This document shows positions 50,487 through 60,900 of a stretch of 64,000 nt of DNA, piece by piece (within the stretch, counting starts at the first letter, position 1; each line of letters begins with the position of its first letter). The stretch covers positions 434,001-498,000 of the forward strand of contig NC_019942.1 of the NCBI RefSeq assembly GCF_000327505.1, given 5' to 3'. A program made the translations under genes and the position numbers. A model generated the notes under the pieces. It searched no databases. It was not told the origin of the DNA and saw only the letters and a list, made by a program, of their open reading frames with translations. Source of the DNA: Aciduliprofundum sp. MAR08-339. GTDB taxonomy: Archaea > Thermoplasmatota > Thermoplasmata > Thermoplasmatales > Aciduliprofundaceae.

Positions 50487-51329
50487 CTATATCTTATTTC
50501 CCATATTTTCAAGTGATTCCCATGTGCCCTCATAATAGGTTTTTGGCGATTCAACTACTCTTCGAGCAGCCAGGTTTCCATATTTCACAGCATCCAGAAT
50601 ATCGTGTCCCCTGTAAAGGGCTGCATAAAATCCAGCCCGGAAGGTATCTCCTGCACCAGTGGTATCAACAACCCTTGCAGGCGATGTGGACACATGGATC
50701 CATCCATTCTGTGGTGTGTAAAAACTTGCACCACTGGAACCTTCAGTCCTAACGATAATTTTCTCTTCCAAAACCGATGGGGCATATTCTCTCGCCCTCC
50801 GATACTCCTGAACGTTGCAGAAAAACATGTCGGAGAGATCTATCATCTTTTCAAAGAGTTCTTTTGTGTAAACATAATGTATTTCCTGAGAAGGGTCAAA
50901 TACTATTTTCTTGCCAAGGTTTCTGGCCTCTCTTGCAATTTTTAGATAGAACTTTGGATTGCCCGTGGAAAAGTGCAGGTATTCATATTTTTCAACGGGT
51001 AAATCAATATCCATTTTGTGCAGTTCCTTCCACAGTCCCTGATATACGTAAGCCATCTGCTCCTGGCCGTTGGTTATTATCCAGCAGGTTGGAGTGCGCT
51101 CATCTCTGACAAGATGGCCCTCAATATCCTCCTCAAAATTATGACCCACAACTGAGAATATCTCTGAGGGGACATTTAAAGCTCGGAGTCCCCTGTATGC
51201 ATTATAGGCAGTACCTCCCATCCTTGAAAAATAAGAATAAACCTCCCTGCTCTCACCTGCATTTCCAAAATCCCTAACCCTCAGGAATATGTCAATATTC
51301 ACGTGGCCAAAGTAAAGAAGGAAGGGCAT
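50487..51329 (-). CDS. PfkB-family carbohydrate kinase
   Basis: 280 residues. N-terminal GHVNIDIFLRV, the lid region GGTAYNAYRGLRALNV and the C-terminal PfkB signature DTTGAGDTFRAGFYAALY, with the catalytic Asp in GAGDTF, are present. Sugar or nucleoside specificity is not predictable. It is probably cotranscribed with rpe. Confidence 0.88.
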   Translation of the reverse strand: MPFLLYFGHVNIDIFLRVRDFGNAGESREVYSYFSRMGGTAYNAYRGLRALNVPSEIFSVVGHNFEEDIEGHLVRDERTPTCWIITNGQEQMAYVYQGLWKELHKMDIDLPVEKYEYLHFSTGNPKFYLKIAREARNLGKKIVFDPSQEIHYVYTKELFEKMIDLSDMFFCNVQEYRRAREYAPSVLEEKIIVRTEGSSGASFYTPQNGWIHVSTSPARVVDTTGAGDTFRAGFYAALYRGHDILDAVKYGNLAARRVVESPKTYYEGTWESLENMGNKI

Positions 51330-51349
51330 AAACGTACTATGCTCTTATT

Positions 51350-51784
51350 TTATTTAACTCCTTTCAAAATTTCCTTGATTCGCTTCCATTCATCCCGCAC
51401 CCCTATGTAAAATAAATGTGATCTTGCTTTTGTATCACTTGCACCGAATTTTGGCACGAATGGATACCTTTCACAGAGTATCCTGGATATTTTCTCCTCA
51501 TAGGATTTCGGTAAAGAATATGCAATGACTTCCTCTACACGCGCATATTGTAGGAAATAATCAATATGCCATTTCAACCTCTTCTCCCTTCTCCTGTGTC
51601 TTTCAACTCTCCTCCTCAAATTTCTCTGGGCGGAGCCCACGTAAACATAGTAGCCAGGGGAAAAAAGCACATTGCCCAGTGCCCCTATTTCAATTTCTCC
51701 CCTCTTCGGATTATTTATGAGAAGGAGGTAAACCCCACTATCCGGTAATTTTTCCATCTCTGATTTCAAGGATTCTGGTGGCAT
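51350..51784 (-). CDS. GIY-YIG nuclease-fold protein (DUF123)
   Basis: 144 residues. [21 protein letters not shown]...[20 protein letters not shown] shows the GIY-YIG core (GVY...YVYVG) with catalytic Arg; a Glu for metal binding is not obvious. It matches the archaeal DUF123 family (UvrC-like fold). The start region overlaps the ABC ATPase stop, and the ATG at 51757 may be the true start. Confidence 0.82.
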   Translation of the reverse strand: MPPESLKSEMEKLPDSGVYLLLINNPKRGEIEIGALGNVLFSPGYYVYVGSAQRNLRRRVERHRRREKRLKWHIDYFLQYARVEEVIAYSLPKSYEEKISRILCERYPFVPKFGASDTKARSHLFYIGVRDEWKRIKEILKGVK

Positions 51785-52403
51785 ATTCCTTCAACCGCAT
51801 ATCATGGGTGGCTATTATAACAGTTTTACCCTCTTCGTTTAGTTTCTTGAATAATTTTATGATCTCCATCCCGGTTTCCGTATCCAGTTCGCCTGTAGGC
51901 TCGTCTGCAAGAATTATTGGCGGATCGTTGGCCATGGCCACCGCTATTGCTACTCTCTGCTGCTCTCCACCGCTCATTTCATCTGGATAGTGGTTCTTCC
52001 GCTCTATCATTCCAACCTCTTTCAGAAGTTTCTCTGCACTCTTTTTCCTCTCAACCCTACCAATTCCCATAAACTGCATTGGGAGCATAACATTCTCAAG
52101 GGCAGTCAGTGTTGGCACTAGGTTGAAGAATTGAAATACCATACCTACCTCCCTTCTCCTGTAATCCGTCAACTCTCTATCGTTGAAGAGAGATATGTTT
52201 CTACCCTCAACCAATATCTTACCGGCTGTTGGCCTGTCAATACCACCAAGAAGATGTAGAAACGTAGTTTTACCTGAGCCACTTGGGCCTATCAGCAGAG
52301 CAAATTCACCCTTACCAATTTTCAGGCTTACATCCCTTATTGCAATAACTTCAATTTCACCTCTTCTGTAAACCTTTATCAAATGTTCCACTTCAATCAT
52401 CAT
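51738..52403 (-). CDS. ABC transporter ATP-binding protein (MacB/LolD type)
   Basis: 221 residues. Walker [17 protein letters not shown] (about residue 38), Q-loop [16 protein letters not shown], signature [12 protein letters not shown], Walker [14 protein letters not shown]-loop ATHDMRL: all the motifs of the LolD/MacB branch. It powers the partner permease, overlapping its start by 4 bp. The substrate may be a lipoprotein-like or membrane component; inference only. Confidence 0.93.
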   Translation of the reverse strand: MMIEVEHLIKVYRRGEIEVIAIRDVSLKIGKGEFALLIGPSGSGKTTFLHLLGGIDRPTAGKILVEGRNISLFNDRELTDYRRREVGMVFQFFNLVPTLTALENVMLPMQFMGIGRVERKKSAEKLLKEVGMIERKNHYPDEMSGGEQQRVAIAVAMANDPPIILADEPTGELDTETGMEIIKLFKKLNEEGKTVIIATHDMRLKEYATRILEIRDGKITG

Positions 52404-54907
52404 ATTTCACCTCCCAACCCTCTTATAACCTCACTAGGTTTAGTTCTGACAAAAATGTAAGATAGGGCATACTGAGAAAGAATATAGGCTCCAACAAGAA
52501 CTGCTGTATAGAGGGCAAACCCGTGACCTATAACAAACACGGGTGGTGATGTACCTGAGAGTATGACCAATGAATACATAGCATATGCTAGAATTATGCC
52601 TACTGTCACACCTATGATAAGAGATATGACTATTACCGTTAACCCCTCGGTCATAAGCATGGCCGCTATCTGGCCGTTTCTCGCACCGCGAACCTTGTAG
52701 AGGGCAATCTCACCGCGTCTGTTCAACAAGGAAGAGTACTGAACTATGAATATTGACGCCACCCCAAGTATTACAAGATAGATGAGCAGGGTGTTTATGA
52801 GGGATATTTGCTGATCCTCCATCTCATCCTTTGGTGGCTTAACATTGTAATTGTATCCGCTCTCGTTTAACTCACTTTCCAGAGCAACAAGATTTTTTGC
52901 TCTCACAATAACAAGATGAGGCATTCCCTCCGGGTCTTTCAGATCAAAAAGAAACTCGGCCTCACCTATGCCGGGAAAGGAGTACATTATCGCCTCTACG
53001 GGATATTCTTTCACTCCACTCTTCGAATCTATTTGTATTGTGTCACCCACCCGTATATTGTTGCTTCTCGCATAGGATGTGGTCACAACAATACCCATGT
53101 GATTTACTTTCCCCTCTTTCAAAAATAGATTGCCGTTGTATATTGTTTTTAGATATTTTTCCATATTCACCCCGTAGTGAGGCACTCCATACTCTCCGTA
53201 TCCCGATATGTTCGTTCTGTAAACGATTACATAGCTGGCCACGTTTTTGGTATTATTCAATATTTTCCAAGGGATATTTAGGTTATCCACAACAATTTCC
53301 AGATCCCCTCCAACATCCGCCTCTCTCTCAATCTCTCCAAGCCGGTTTGCACTTTCCATAGCCACTGCAAGGAAGGAGGAAAGGGTAAGAATAAATGCTA
53401 GGATGAAGGCCAAATATGCTGCCCTTCTTGGGCTTCTCTCTATGCTTCTCTCTGCCAACTCGCCTGAGGTTTTGAATAATTTTGCAATCCATGAAGCAAC
53501 AAACTTGTAAATTCTTGTTGTACCCATGGTCAGAAGGCGACTCATCGTCAATGGAAGTACTATAATAACCACGGGAAAGAAGAAAATTATTGTGCTGAGA
53601 AGTATGTAAGCTATTATAACAAGAATATTAAATCCACCGCTTATGTTCACACTATTTGAAAGCCAGATGACAAGAGCGAGGTAAATCCAGAAAAGTGCGG
53701 AGATTATCAAATCTTTCATACCTCCCGTATACTCTGTTTTCTTGAATGACTGGCTATAGTGAGATATCAAATCTATAATAGGTTCTTTTTTTATCTTCTT
53801 CCAAGGAGAGTAAAGGGCCACCAAAAATAAAAGAGTGGCTATTATTATTGATACAATAAGATTCAATATGTTCCAGTCGAGGAAGAAATAGGGTATTTTA
53901 AAAAACACGATATTGGAGAGGGAGGCAAGGGCTTCCCCAAGAGCGTAGCCAACCATACCTCCTATTAGAGAATACACCGCAGCCTCAATGAATATGAACT
54001 TTCCCAGATCTCTGCCCGTAGAGCCTCTTATTTTCAATATACCAAATTCTCTCCTTCTCTCTAAAAACTCTATCTCTATACCCACCTTGCTTAAATATAT
54101 ACCCATTATGATCACAGGCAGGGAAAAGAATATGGCCTCTAGGAGGTAAGATTCCCCAAAACTTCCGTAGTATGTAGATTGAGATTCTTCTATAGAAATG
54201 TTATCATCGTAAAGTATGAAATTAATCTCATTTTCAATGGTCATAATTTTTCTATAGGCTTCATTGTAATCTGCAGAGTTCAGTAGGTATTTAGGATCAA
54301 GTGCCACACCCAAGTGTCCATTAATATTCACACCGGATCTATTTAAATATTGCATTTCTTCCCCACTTACAAAAATACCCTTGAGTACAGCATTCCCTCC
54401 TTCTTCAAAATTTCCAAGAGGTGCCTTTAAATTTGCAACACCCACTATTGTATAGTTTTCCTCCAATATTCCCCTGGATGTGTAAAACCAAATACTCAGA
54501 TTTTCACCAATGCTCCAGTTGAACATCTTAAAATAATAGGCTCCAACAATAACCTCTTTAGGATTTTTTGGGGTTGTGCCATTGAGCAGTGTGAGTTTAT
54601 ATCCTTTCGGATAAATCACAGGTATTGATAGCGAGGTATAATTTCCCCCACATCTCCCAAAGGTCATTATGGAAAAAATCGCACTTCTAACATGGGGAAG
54701 TTTTTCAATCTGATTGTAGGCATCCATCATATTGCTAAAATTACCACTAACAACTCTTACAATCGCGTACGGATTTTTCTCAAGCTCATCATAAAATTGC
54801 ATCTTGGCCATATTGTTGCCAAGCGTGTAAGACGTGAAAATTATGGCTATGGCCAGAATTATACCGACTGTTGTGGTTATAAGCCTTCTCTTGGATACGG
54901 GAATCAT
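52400..54907 (-). CDS. ABC transporter permease (FtsX/MacB type)
   Basis: 835 residues. A first FtsX-like membrane helix (residues about 8-30), a large external domain, three or four helices near 260-390, a repeat unit with a second helix (about 520), a second external domain, and four final helices ending in the REIALYKVRGARNGQIAAMLMTEGL-like FtsX coupling segment. The layout of two FtsX units is as in archaeal MacB-type permeases. The ATG at 54907 is favoured because the frame is unconserved upstream. Overlaps its ATPase by 4 bp; together they form one ABC system. Confidence 0.88.
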   Translation of the reverse strand: MIPVSKRRLITTTVGIILAIAIIFTSYTLGNNMAKMQFYDELEKNPYAIVRVVSGNFSNMMDAYNQIEKLPHVRSAIFSIMTFGRCGGNYTSLSIPVIYPKGYKLTLLNGTTPKNPKEVIVGAYYFKMFNWSIGENLSIWFYTSRGILEENYTIVGVANLKAPLGNFEEGGNAVLKGIFVSGEEMQYLNRSGVNINGHLGVALDPKYLLNSADYNEAYRKIMTIENEINFILYDDNISIEESQSTYYGSFGESYLLEAIFFSLPVIIMGIYLSKVGIEIEFLERRREFGILKIRGSTGRDLGKFIFIEAAVYSLIGGMVGYALGEALASLSNIVFFKIPYFFLDWNILNLIVSIIIATLLFLVALYSPWKKIKKEPIIDLISHYSQSFKKTEYTGGMKDLIISALFWIYLALVIWLSNSVNISGGFNILVIIAYILLSTIIFFFPVVIIVLPLTMSRLLTMGTTRIYKFVASWIAKLFKTSGELAERSIERSPRRAAYLAFILAFILTLSSFLAVAMESANRLGEIEREADVGGDLEIVVDNLNIPWKILNNTKNVASYVIVYRTNISGYGEYGVPHYGVNMEKYLKTIYNGNLFLKEGKVNHMGIVVTTSYARSNNIRVGDTIQIDSKSGVKEYPVEAIMYSFPGIGEAEFLFDLKDPEGMPHLVIVRAKNLVALESELNESGYNYNVKPPKDEMEDQQISLINTLLIYLVILGVASIFIVQYSSLLNRRGEIALYKVRGARNGQIAAMLMTEGLTVIVISLIIGVTVGIILAYAMYSLVILSGTSPPVFVIGHGFALYTAVLVGAYILSQYALSYIFVRTKPSEVIRGLGGEI

Positions 54908-54947
54908 CAATTTATTGCATAACAAATAAATATAAAAAAATTTTGAA

Positions 54948-55877
54948 TTAAGAAGACAAAAATCTCTGTGTGTTTTCATTCATAAGAAGAACAACGCGGC
55001 TATCCTCTCGCTCATCCTCGTAACGATAACCTGTGATTTCTGCCATTTTCTTCGCAAATTCCCTTATTTCCTCGTGCCTGGGCATATTCTCTATCGTGAG
55101 CCTCTCCCTAGAGTATCCAACGAAAACATAGGCCTTTGGCTCAATGAAATCGGGCTCGGCAAGCAGATCAAGCTTGGCATACTCCTCCTCATACCCTATG
55201 TTCCAACCCCTAACAAGGGTGTGTCTTATGACCTTACGGGTGTTGAGGGAGGGCAAAAGTTCCAGAGTTCTTCTGAGCCTTTCCCATCCATTCCTTATGA
55301 GAGGTACAAGTAATTTTTTGTATATTTCCTCGTTGGGAGCCGCCACAGTTACGTATAGTTGCGTGGGCAGGGGATCTAGATTCTCAAGAACTTCAGGCAT
55401 GGTGCCATTGGTAACAAGGAATGTGGTGAAACCCCTCCTGTGGTACTCCTCAATGAGTTCCCCCAATCTGGGATAGAGGGTGGGTTCTCCCGTAAGAGAT
55501 ATGGCAACATGTCTGGGTTCCATGGCCTCCTTCCACTTCTCAAGATCAACCCTTGGATCCCCCTTGTATCCCGTGAGCAGTCTCCTCTGCTGCCTTATGC
55601 TCTCCTCCACAATGAACTCAGGATCATCCACCTCTTTCATATAAACCTCACTGAACCCCTGAAATCTCCAGCAGAACAGGCAGTTCTGGGTGCAGTTATT
55701 CACCGCCGGACTCATCTGCAGGCATCTGTGCGTTCTTATTCCATAGAAGGTTTGCTTGTAGCACGGCCTGTTGTGAAGCAGAGATTCGCGAAGCCAGTGG
55801 CATAACTTCACGGCGCTATGTTTTCCCACTATGGCGTAGCCCTGCTTGCGTAGAATTTTCTCAACCTCTGGATCCAT
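54948..55877 (-). CDS. taw1: 4-demethylwyosine synthase Taw1 (TYW1)
   Basis: 309 residues. A radical SAM enzyme that makes the tricyclic base of wyosine in tRNA-Phe position 37. The cluster motif is NCTQNCLFCWR (CxxxCxxC near residue 65). A second N-terminal Cys set (CHW, CYK, CLQ) fits the extra Fe-S cluster. The SLTGEPTLYPRLGELIEEYHRRGFTTFLVTNGT segment is characteristic. Family length is about 310-330. Confidence 0.94.
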   Translation of the reverse strand: MDPEVEKILRKQGYAIVGKHSAVKLCHWLRESLLHNRPCYKQTFYGIRTHRCLQMSPAVNNCTQNCLFCWRFQGFSEVYMKEVDDPEFIVEESIRQQRRLLTGYKGDPRVDLEKWKEAMEPRHVAISLTGEPTLYPRLGELIEEYHRRGFTTFLVTNGTMPEVLENLDPLPTQLYVTVAAPNEEIYKKLLVPLIRNGWERLRRTLELLPSLNTRKVIRHTLVRGWNIGYEEEYAKLDLLAEPDFIEPKAYVFVGYSRERLTIENMPRHEEIREFAKKMAEITGYRYEDEREDSRVVLLMNENTQRFLSS

Positions 55878-55951
55878 ACGGAACCCTAAGGGAGATATTA
55901 TATAAAAAATACTCCAGGGACATTTTTATATCAGGAAAACCATTGTGCATC

Positions 55952-56596
55952 ATGGATTCCGTGACCGAGATAAAGGAGATATGGAAGGCGCAGAAAGACG
56001 TTATTGATTCACGTTTAAAAGAGTTCAAAAAATTGTGGGAAGAGGGTTCAGAGGAGGAAATATTTGCAGAACTTGCCTTTTGCCTTCTAACTCCGCAGTC
56101 AAAGGCCACCATTTGCTGGAGAGCCGTTGAAAATCTGCGTGATTCCGGAGTTCTGTGGTTTGGAAACGTGGAAAGCATCACAGATTATCTCAAAGGCGTG
56201 CGTTTCAAATACACAAAGGCCCAGAACATCGTCAGGGCAAGGAATTTCTTCACCATAAATGGAAAACTCAAAATAAGGGAAACGCTATCTCAATTCTCAG
56301 ATCCTCAGGACATGAGAGATTTTTTGGTCAGAAATGTTAGAGGCATGGGATACAAGGAGGCAAGCCATTTTCTAAGAAATGCGGGACTCGGAGAGGACCT
56401 CGCTATCCTAGACAGGCACATTTTAAAAAACCTGCTCAGGTTGGGAGTGATAGATGAGATTCCAAAGGGGCTGACAAAAAGAAGATACCTGGAAATAGAG
56501 GAGAGGATGAGAGTGTTCTCAAGGACCATAGGCATACCAATGGCCCATCTCGACCTCGTACTCTGGTACAGACAAACTGGAATGGTGTTCAAATGA
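55952..56596 (+). CDS. Ogg2-type 8-oxoguanine DNA glycosylase/AP lyase
   Basis: 214 residues. Archaeal OGG2-like: helix-hairpin-helix VRNVRGMGYKEASHFLRNAG carries the catalytic Lys; ILDRHILKNLLRLG carries the catalytic Asp; and FAELAFCLLTPQSKAT opens the HhH-GPD fold. It removes 8-oxoguanine from DNA. The ATG at 55952 is favoured over GTG at 55943. Convergent with TFB, their stops are adjacent. Confidence 0.93.
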   Translation: MDSVTEIKEIWKAQKDVIDSRLKEFKKLWEEGSEEEIFAELAFCLLTPQSKATICWRAVENLRDSGVLWFGNVESITDYLKGVRFKYTKAQNIVRARNFFTINGKLKIRETLSQFSDPQDMRDFLVRNVRGMGYKEASHFLRNAGLGEDLAILDRHILKNLLRLGVIDEIPKGLTKRRYLEIEERMRVFSRTIGIPMAHLDLVLWYRQTGMVFK

Positions 56597-57544
56597 TTAA
56601 ACCTCTACAGGCAAATTCAACTTCTCCACAAGCTCCTTGTAACGATTTCTTATGGTTACCTCCGTCACGCCGGCAACATCGGCAACTTCCCTCTGCGTTC
56701 TCCGTTCCCCCATTAGAATGGCCGCTATGTAAATTGCAGCCGCCGCCACGCCCGTTGGACCGCGGCCAGATATTATATCCCTCTCCCGGGCCATCTTAAT
56801 AATCTCGTAGGCCTTGGTCTTAACTTCACCACTCAGCTTCAATTTTGAGCAGAAACGATCTATGTAGTCCTCTGGCTTTGTTGGGTATATGTTGAGCTTC
56901 AATGTTCTGCTCATTATCCTGTAAACCCTACCTATCTCCCTCTTCTTTATTCTTGTGACTGTAGATATTTCCTCAAGGGTGCGGGGTATTCCCAGCATCC
57001 TGCAGGCAGCGTATATGCTGGCCGCCACCACCCCCTCAATGCTGCGCCCCCGGATCATATTCTCCTTCACAGCCTTGCGATAGATCACAGCTGCAGTTTC
57101 ACGTACGTCCTTAGGCAATCCCAAATTGGATGCCATTCTCTCAAGTTCCTGCAGTGCCTGGCTCAAATTTCTCTCCGCTGAGTTGCTGACACGAATCCTC
57201 TTCTGCCATTTACGAAGCCTGTAAAGCTGAGCACGGCTCCTTGTAGGAATGCTCTTGCCATAAGAATCCTTATTTTTCCAAGAAATTTCAGTACTCAGTC
57301 CCTTATCGTGAATAGTGTAGGTCATAGGCGCTCCTGTTCTTGATCTGGAATCTCTCTGCTCAGAATCAAAGGCCCTCCACTCTGGCCCCTGGTCAATATA
57401 AGCCTCATCAATCACGAGACCACAATCCATGCATACCAGTTCACCACGCTCATAATCCCTAACAAGGTGCGTGGAGCCACATTCCGGGCAGCGAGTTATC
57501 TCATCTATCCATTTCTTTTTATCTTTTTCTGCCACCTCTATCAC
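56597..57544 (-). CDS. tfb: Transcription initiation factor TFB (TFIIB homologue)
   Basis: 315 residues. An N-terminal zinc ribbon ([28 protein letters not shown]) is followed by the B-reader/linker and two cyclin-like core repeats ([30 protein letters not shown] and [40 protein letters not shown]). It recruits RNA polymerase to TBP-bound TATA/BRE promoters. Its start overlaps the gar1 end by 26 bp; gar1-tfb adjacency recurs in euryarchaea. Confidence 0.96.
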   Translation of the reverse strand: MIEVAEKDKKKWIDEITRCPECGSTHLVRDYERGELVCMDCGLVIDEAYIDQGPEWRAFDSEQRDSRSRTGAPMTYTIHDKGLSTEISWKNKDSYGKSIPTRSRAQLYRLRKWQKRIRVSNSAERNLSQALQELERMASNLGLPKDVRETAAVIYRKAVKENMIRGRSIEGVVAASIYAACRMLGIPRTLEEISTVTRIKKREIGRVYRIMSRTLKLNIYPTKPEDYIDRFCSKLKLSGEVKTKAYEIIKMARERDIISGRGPTGVAAAAIYIAAILMGERRTQREVADVAGVTEVTIRNRYKELVEKLNLPVEV

Positions 57545-57755
57545 CTCTTATTACCAGTTCCTCAACCTTCCTTCCCCATTTTCTCTCTATCTTCACCTTT
57601 ATGTATGGTCTATCAACGGGACCAAATATCCTAACCACATGGCCCACATACTTACCTGAAGGTGTGTAAGCCTTGTACCTGCCCCCTCGCAAAGGGGCTC
57701 GGGCTATTAAGTAATCGCCCTTAATGCAGACCACATCTCCCTTAATTCTGCTCAT
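57519..57755 (-). CDS. gar1: H/ACA RNP protein Gar1
   Basis: 78 residues. The Gar1 core ([45 protein letters not shown]) binds Cbf5 and helps substrate turnover in H/ACA pseudouridylation. The ATG at 57755 is chosen because a TATA-like ATTTAAATATGA precedes it by about 28 bp; the upstream extension to 57800 is unconserved. Overlaps tfb by 26 bp. Its presence supports H/ACA guide RNAs in this genome. Confidence 0.9.
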   Translation of the reverse strand: MSRIKGDVVCIKGDYLIARAPLRGGRYKAYTPSGKYVGHVVRIFGPVDRPYIKVKIERKWGRKVEELVIRGDRGGRKR

Positions 57756-57776
57756 TAATAATGAAATGCACATTAT

Positions 57777-57788
57777 CATATTTAAATG
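57777..57788 (-). promoter_or_regulatory. gar1-tfb TATA box
   Basis: ATTTAAATATGA on the minus strand is about 28 bp upstream of the gar1 ATG; a leaderless or near-leaderless transcript is expected. Confidence 0.45.
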
Positions 57789-57903
57789 TTTCGTAAACAT
57801 TAAAAATTTTTCTGTGTAAATTTTTTATAGATTTCGATTCAGAACTGCTAAAGCTTAGAAAATTTTAATAATACCTTTGAGAATACTGAATGGGTGAGAG
57901 GCT

Positions 57904-60900
57904 GTGGCTCTACAGTTTGGAAATAAGGAATCAAAGATATATCGTCGTTCCGAAAAATTGTATGAAAAAGGTTTGAAACTCATAAATAAAAGTGACCCTG
58001 AGGGAAAGGAGTATCTGCTCAAGGCACTTCAAAATATAAGGGAAAATAAGGGGTTGGTTAAGTTAAAAAATGATGATTTCTCAAAACTTCTTGTGAATAT
58101 AGGGCTCACATTTCAAAAAGCGGGAGATATAAAAAATGCTGCTGATGCGTTCAAGATTGCCATAAATATGGACAGGGGAAACGTGGATGCCTACACAAAC
58201 TATGCAATGATACGTGCTCTACAGAAGGATTACAAAAAGGCCATATTTCTCGTGGAAAAAGCCCTTCAAATTGATTTGCAGAACAGGAATGCCTGGGAGA
58301 CAAAGGCAGAAATCTACCAGTTGAAGGGAGATATAGATGAGGCTCTGGATATTTACAAAAAACTCATAAACCTATACCCGGAGGAATTGAAATACTATGA
58401 AAAATACCTTGAATACAGGCCCAAGGACATAGAGATCCTGTTCAAAATGGGCGTGCAATTGTACAAAATTCAGAGTTATGCCGAATGTGTGAGGGTTATG
58501 AAGGATGTTGTCAATATAAACGCCGAGTACCAGCAGGCGTGGGTTTACCTTGGGGCCGCATATGCAAAGATGGACAGAATGGTTGATGCAATAAACGCTC
58601 TGAAGAAGGCGATAAGCATAGATCCTAATGATAAACGCTCCTGGATAAATCTTGCTATCCTGCACAAGAAGAGGGGTGAGTACGAGGAGGCCCTCAGATG
58701 CATAAGGGAGGCCATTAAGATAGACCCAAATGATAAGAAATCATGGTACCTTGAATCTTCCATTCTACACCTTATGGAAAGGAATGCAGAGGCTCTTAAA
58801 GCAGTCAACAGGGCTCTTGAGCATGACAAAAGATATTTGGATGCCCTGGCCCTTAAAAGGGAACTGGCAAAAAAATTAAAGAATTATGCCGATCTAGCGG
58901 ATGCTTGTGTGGGGCTCCTGGATATGGGAAATAACGATCTGGACATTATGTATGATCTTGCATACACGTATTTCAAACTTGATAAACTTGACAGGGCCTT
59001 CGATATCACGCAAAATATACTAAAAGAATTTCCAAAACATCTTCCAAGTTTGAAACTTCAGAGGGATATTCTTAAGAGCAAGGAGCAGTGGGATCGGGTG
59101 ATCTCCGTCTGTGAGGATATTCTTAGAATTGAGCCCAATGATGTTGAATCCCTTGTTGATGAGGCCATTGCTTACAGGAATCTGGGAAAACTTGAGAGTT
59201 CCCTGAATTTCATAATAAGAGCAACAGAGATTGAAGGATCAAATATAGAGTTGTGGAAATTGAGGAAGGATATTGCAAAGGAACTCAACAAGCCGCAGGA
59301 GATCATAACGGCATCAACCCAGATCATATCCATGGGTGGAGATTTTGAGACCTACAGGGATCTGGCAAGGGCCTACTACACTTCAAGCAGGTACGATGAG
59401 GCCAAGAAGATCCTGGAAAAGGGGCTGAAGATGAAGGATGATGATGACGAGGGTTGGAACCTCCTTGGAATGATATACTACAAACTGGGAGATCTTGAGA
59501 ATGCTAGATACTCATTCAAGAAGGCCACAGCTATCAATCCCAACGAGAAGAAATACTGGAAAAACCTCGCCTGGACCATGGAAAAACTTGACAAATTCGA
59601 TGAGGCTGTGGAATACTACGAAGAGGCTCTCAAACTTGATCCAAATGATATGAGACTTTGGTATGAGCGTGGGCTTTGTCTGAAGAAAATAAAGAGGTAT
59701 GAGGATGCATTGGAGAGTTTTGATTCCGCTCTGAAGATCAACGAGAATTTCACAAAGGCCATGTTTGAGAAGGGCGATGTTCTCCTACTTATGAAGAGAT
59801 ACGATGAGGCCATTAAGATTTTCAACACCCTTGTTAAGATAGAGCCCACAAACTCGAAATACATATATAAAAGGGCCTATGCAAGATTCAGAAAAAAGGA
59901 GTATGAGGCAGCATTAAAGGATGTGAATCTTGCTCTCGACTATGAGAGAAGGGAAAGATACATGGAATTGAAGAAAGATATTTGCAAAGCACAGAGGAAC
60001 TTTGATTGCGTAATTGAAACGACGAAGGAAATTATAACCATGAACAAGAAGAACCTTGCCGCCTGGAGAGACCTTGCCTACGCGTACGATCATGTGGGAA
60101 AAATAGACAGTGCAATCGCCACCTATAGGGAGGCTCTGGAAATATACCCTGATAATGAGGTTCTCCTCTACGAGTTGAAGGATCTGCTTATGAAGCATGA
60201 AAGATATGCCGATGCCGTTGAAATATGTAAAAACATACTAAGCATATCACCTGAAGATTATAAAAACCTAATGGACCTGGGCAAAGCACTTATAAATCTC
60301 AAAAAGTATGATGAGGCAAAGGAATACCTTCTTCGTTCTGCAAAATTAAACAAGAACTCCGCAGTTTTGGAGTTTCTCGGCGATGCAAATTATAATTTGA
60401 AAAAATACGATGAGGCCATAGAAAATTACATTGAGGCCATAAATCTCGAGGAGAGGCCGGAATTGTATCATAAACTGGCAAAGGCGTACTATAGAAATGG
60501 AGACATTGATGAGGCTATAAACTCCATTCAGAAGGCGATCCAACTGGGTAAGGAGGCAAGGTTTTACCTTCTGGCCTCACGCATTTATGTTGGAATGAAT
60601 AAAATGGATATGGCCTATGAGCATGCCAAGAAGGCCCTTGAAATGGAGGATAGTGAAGATGCCAGAATTAACCTTGCAAACATTCTGCTGGAGATGGAAA
60701 ATTACGATGAGATAATCAAACTTTTAAAACCGCTGGCCAAGGAAAACAATATAAATGCCCTGAGGGTTTTGGGAAGGGCCCTGGAGGCAGATGGTCGATT
60801 TGAGGAGGCTCTTAAGATCTATCAAAGGGTTGTTAATATTGACAAAAGGGATAAAAACTCCTGGCTCGGTATAGCAAGATGCTCCCTTGCCCTAAAGGAT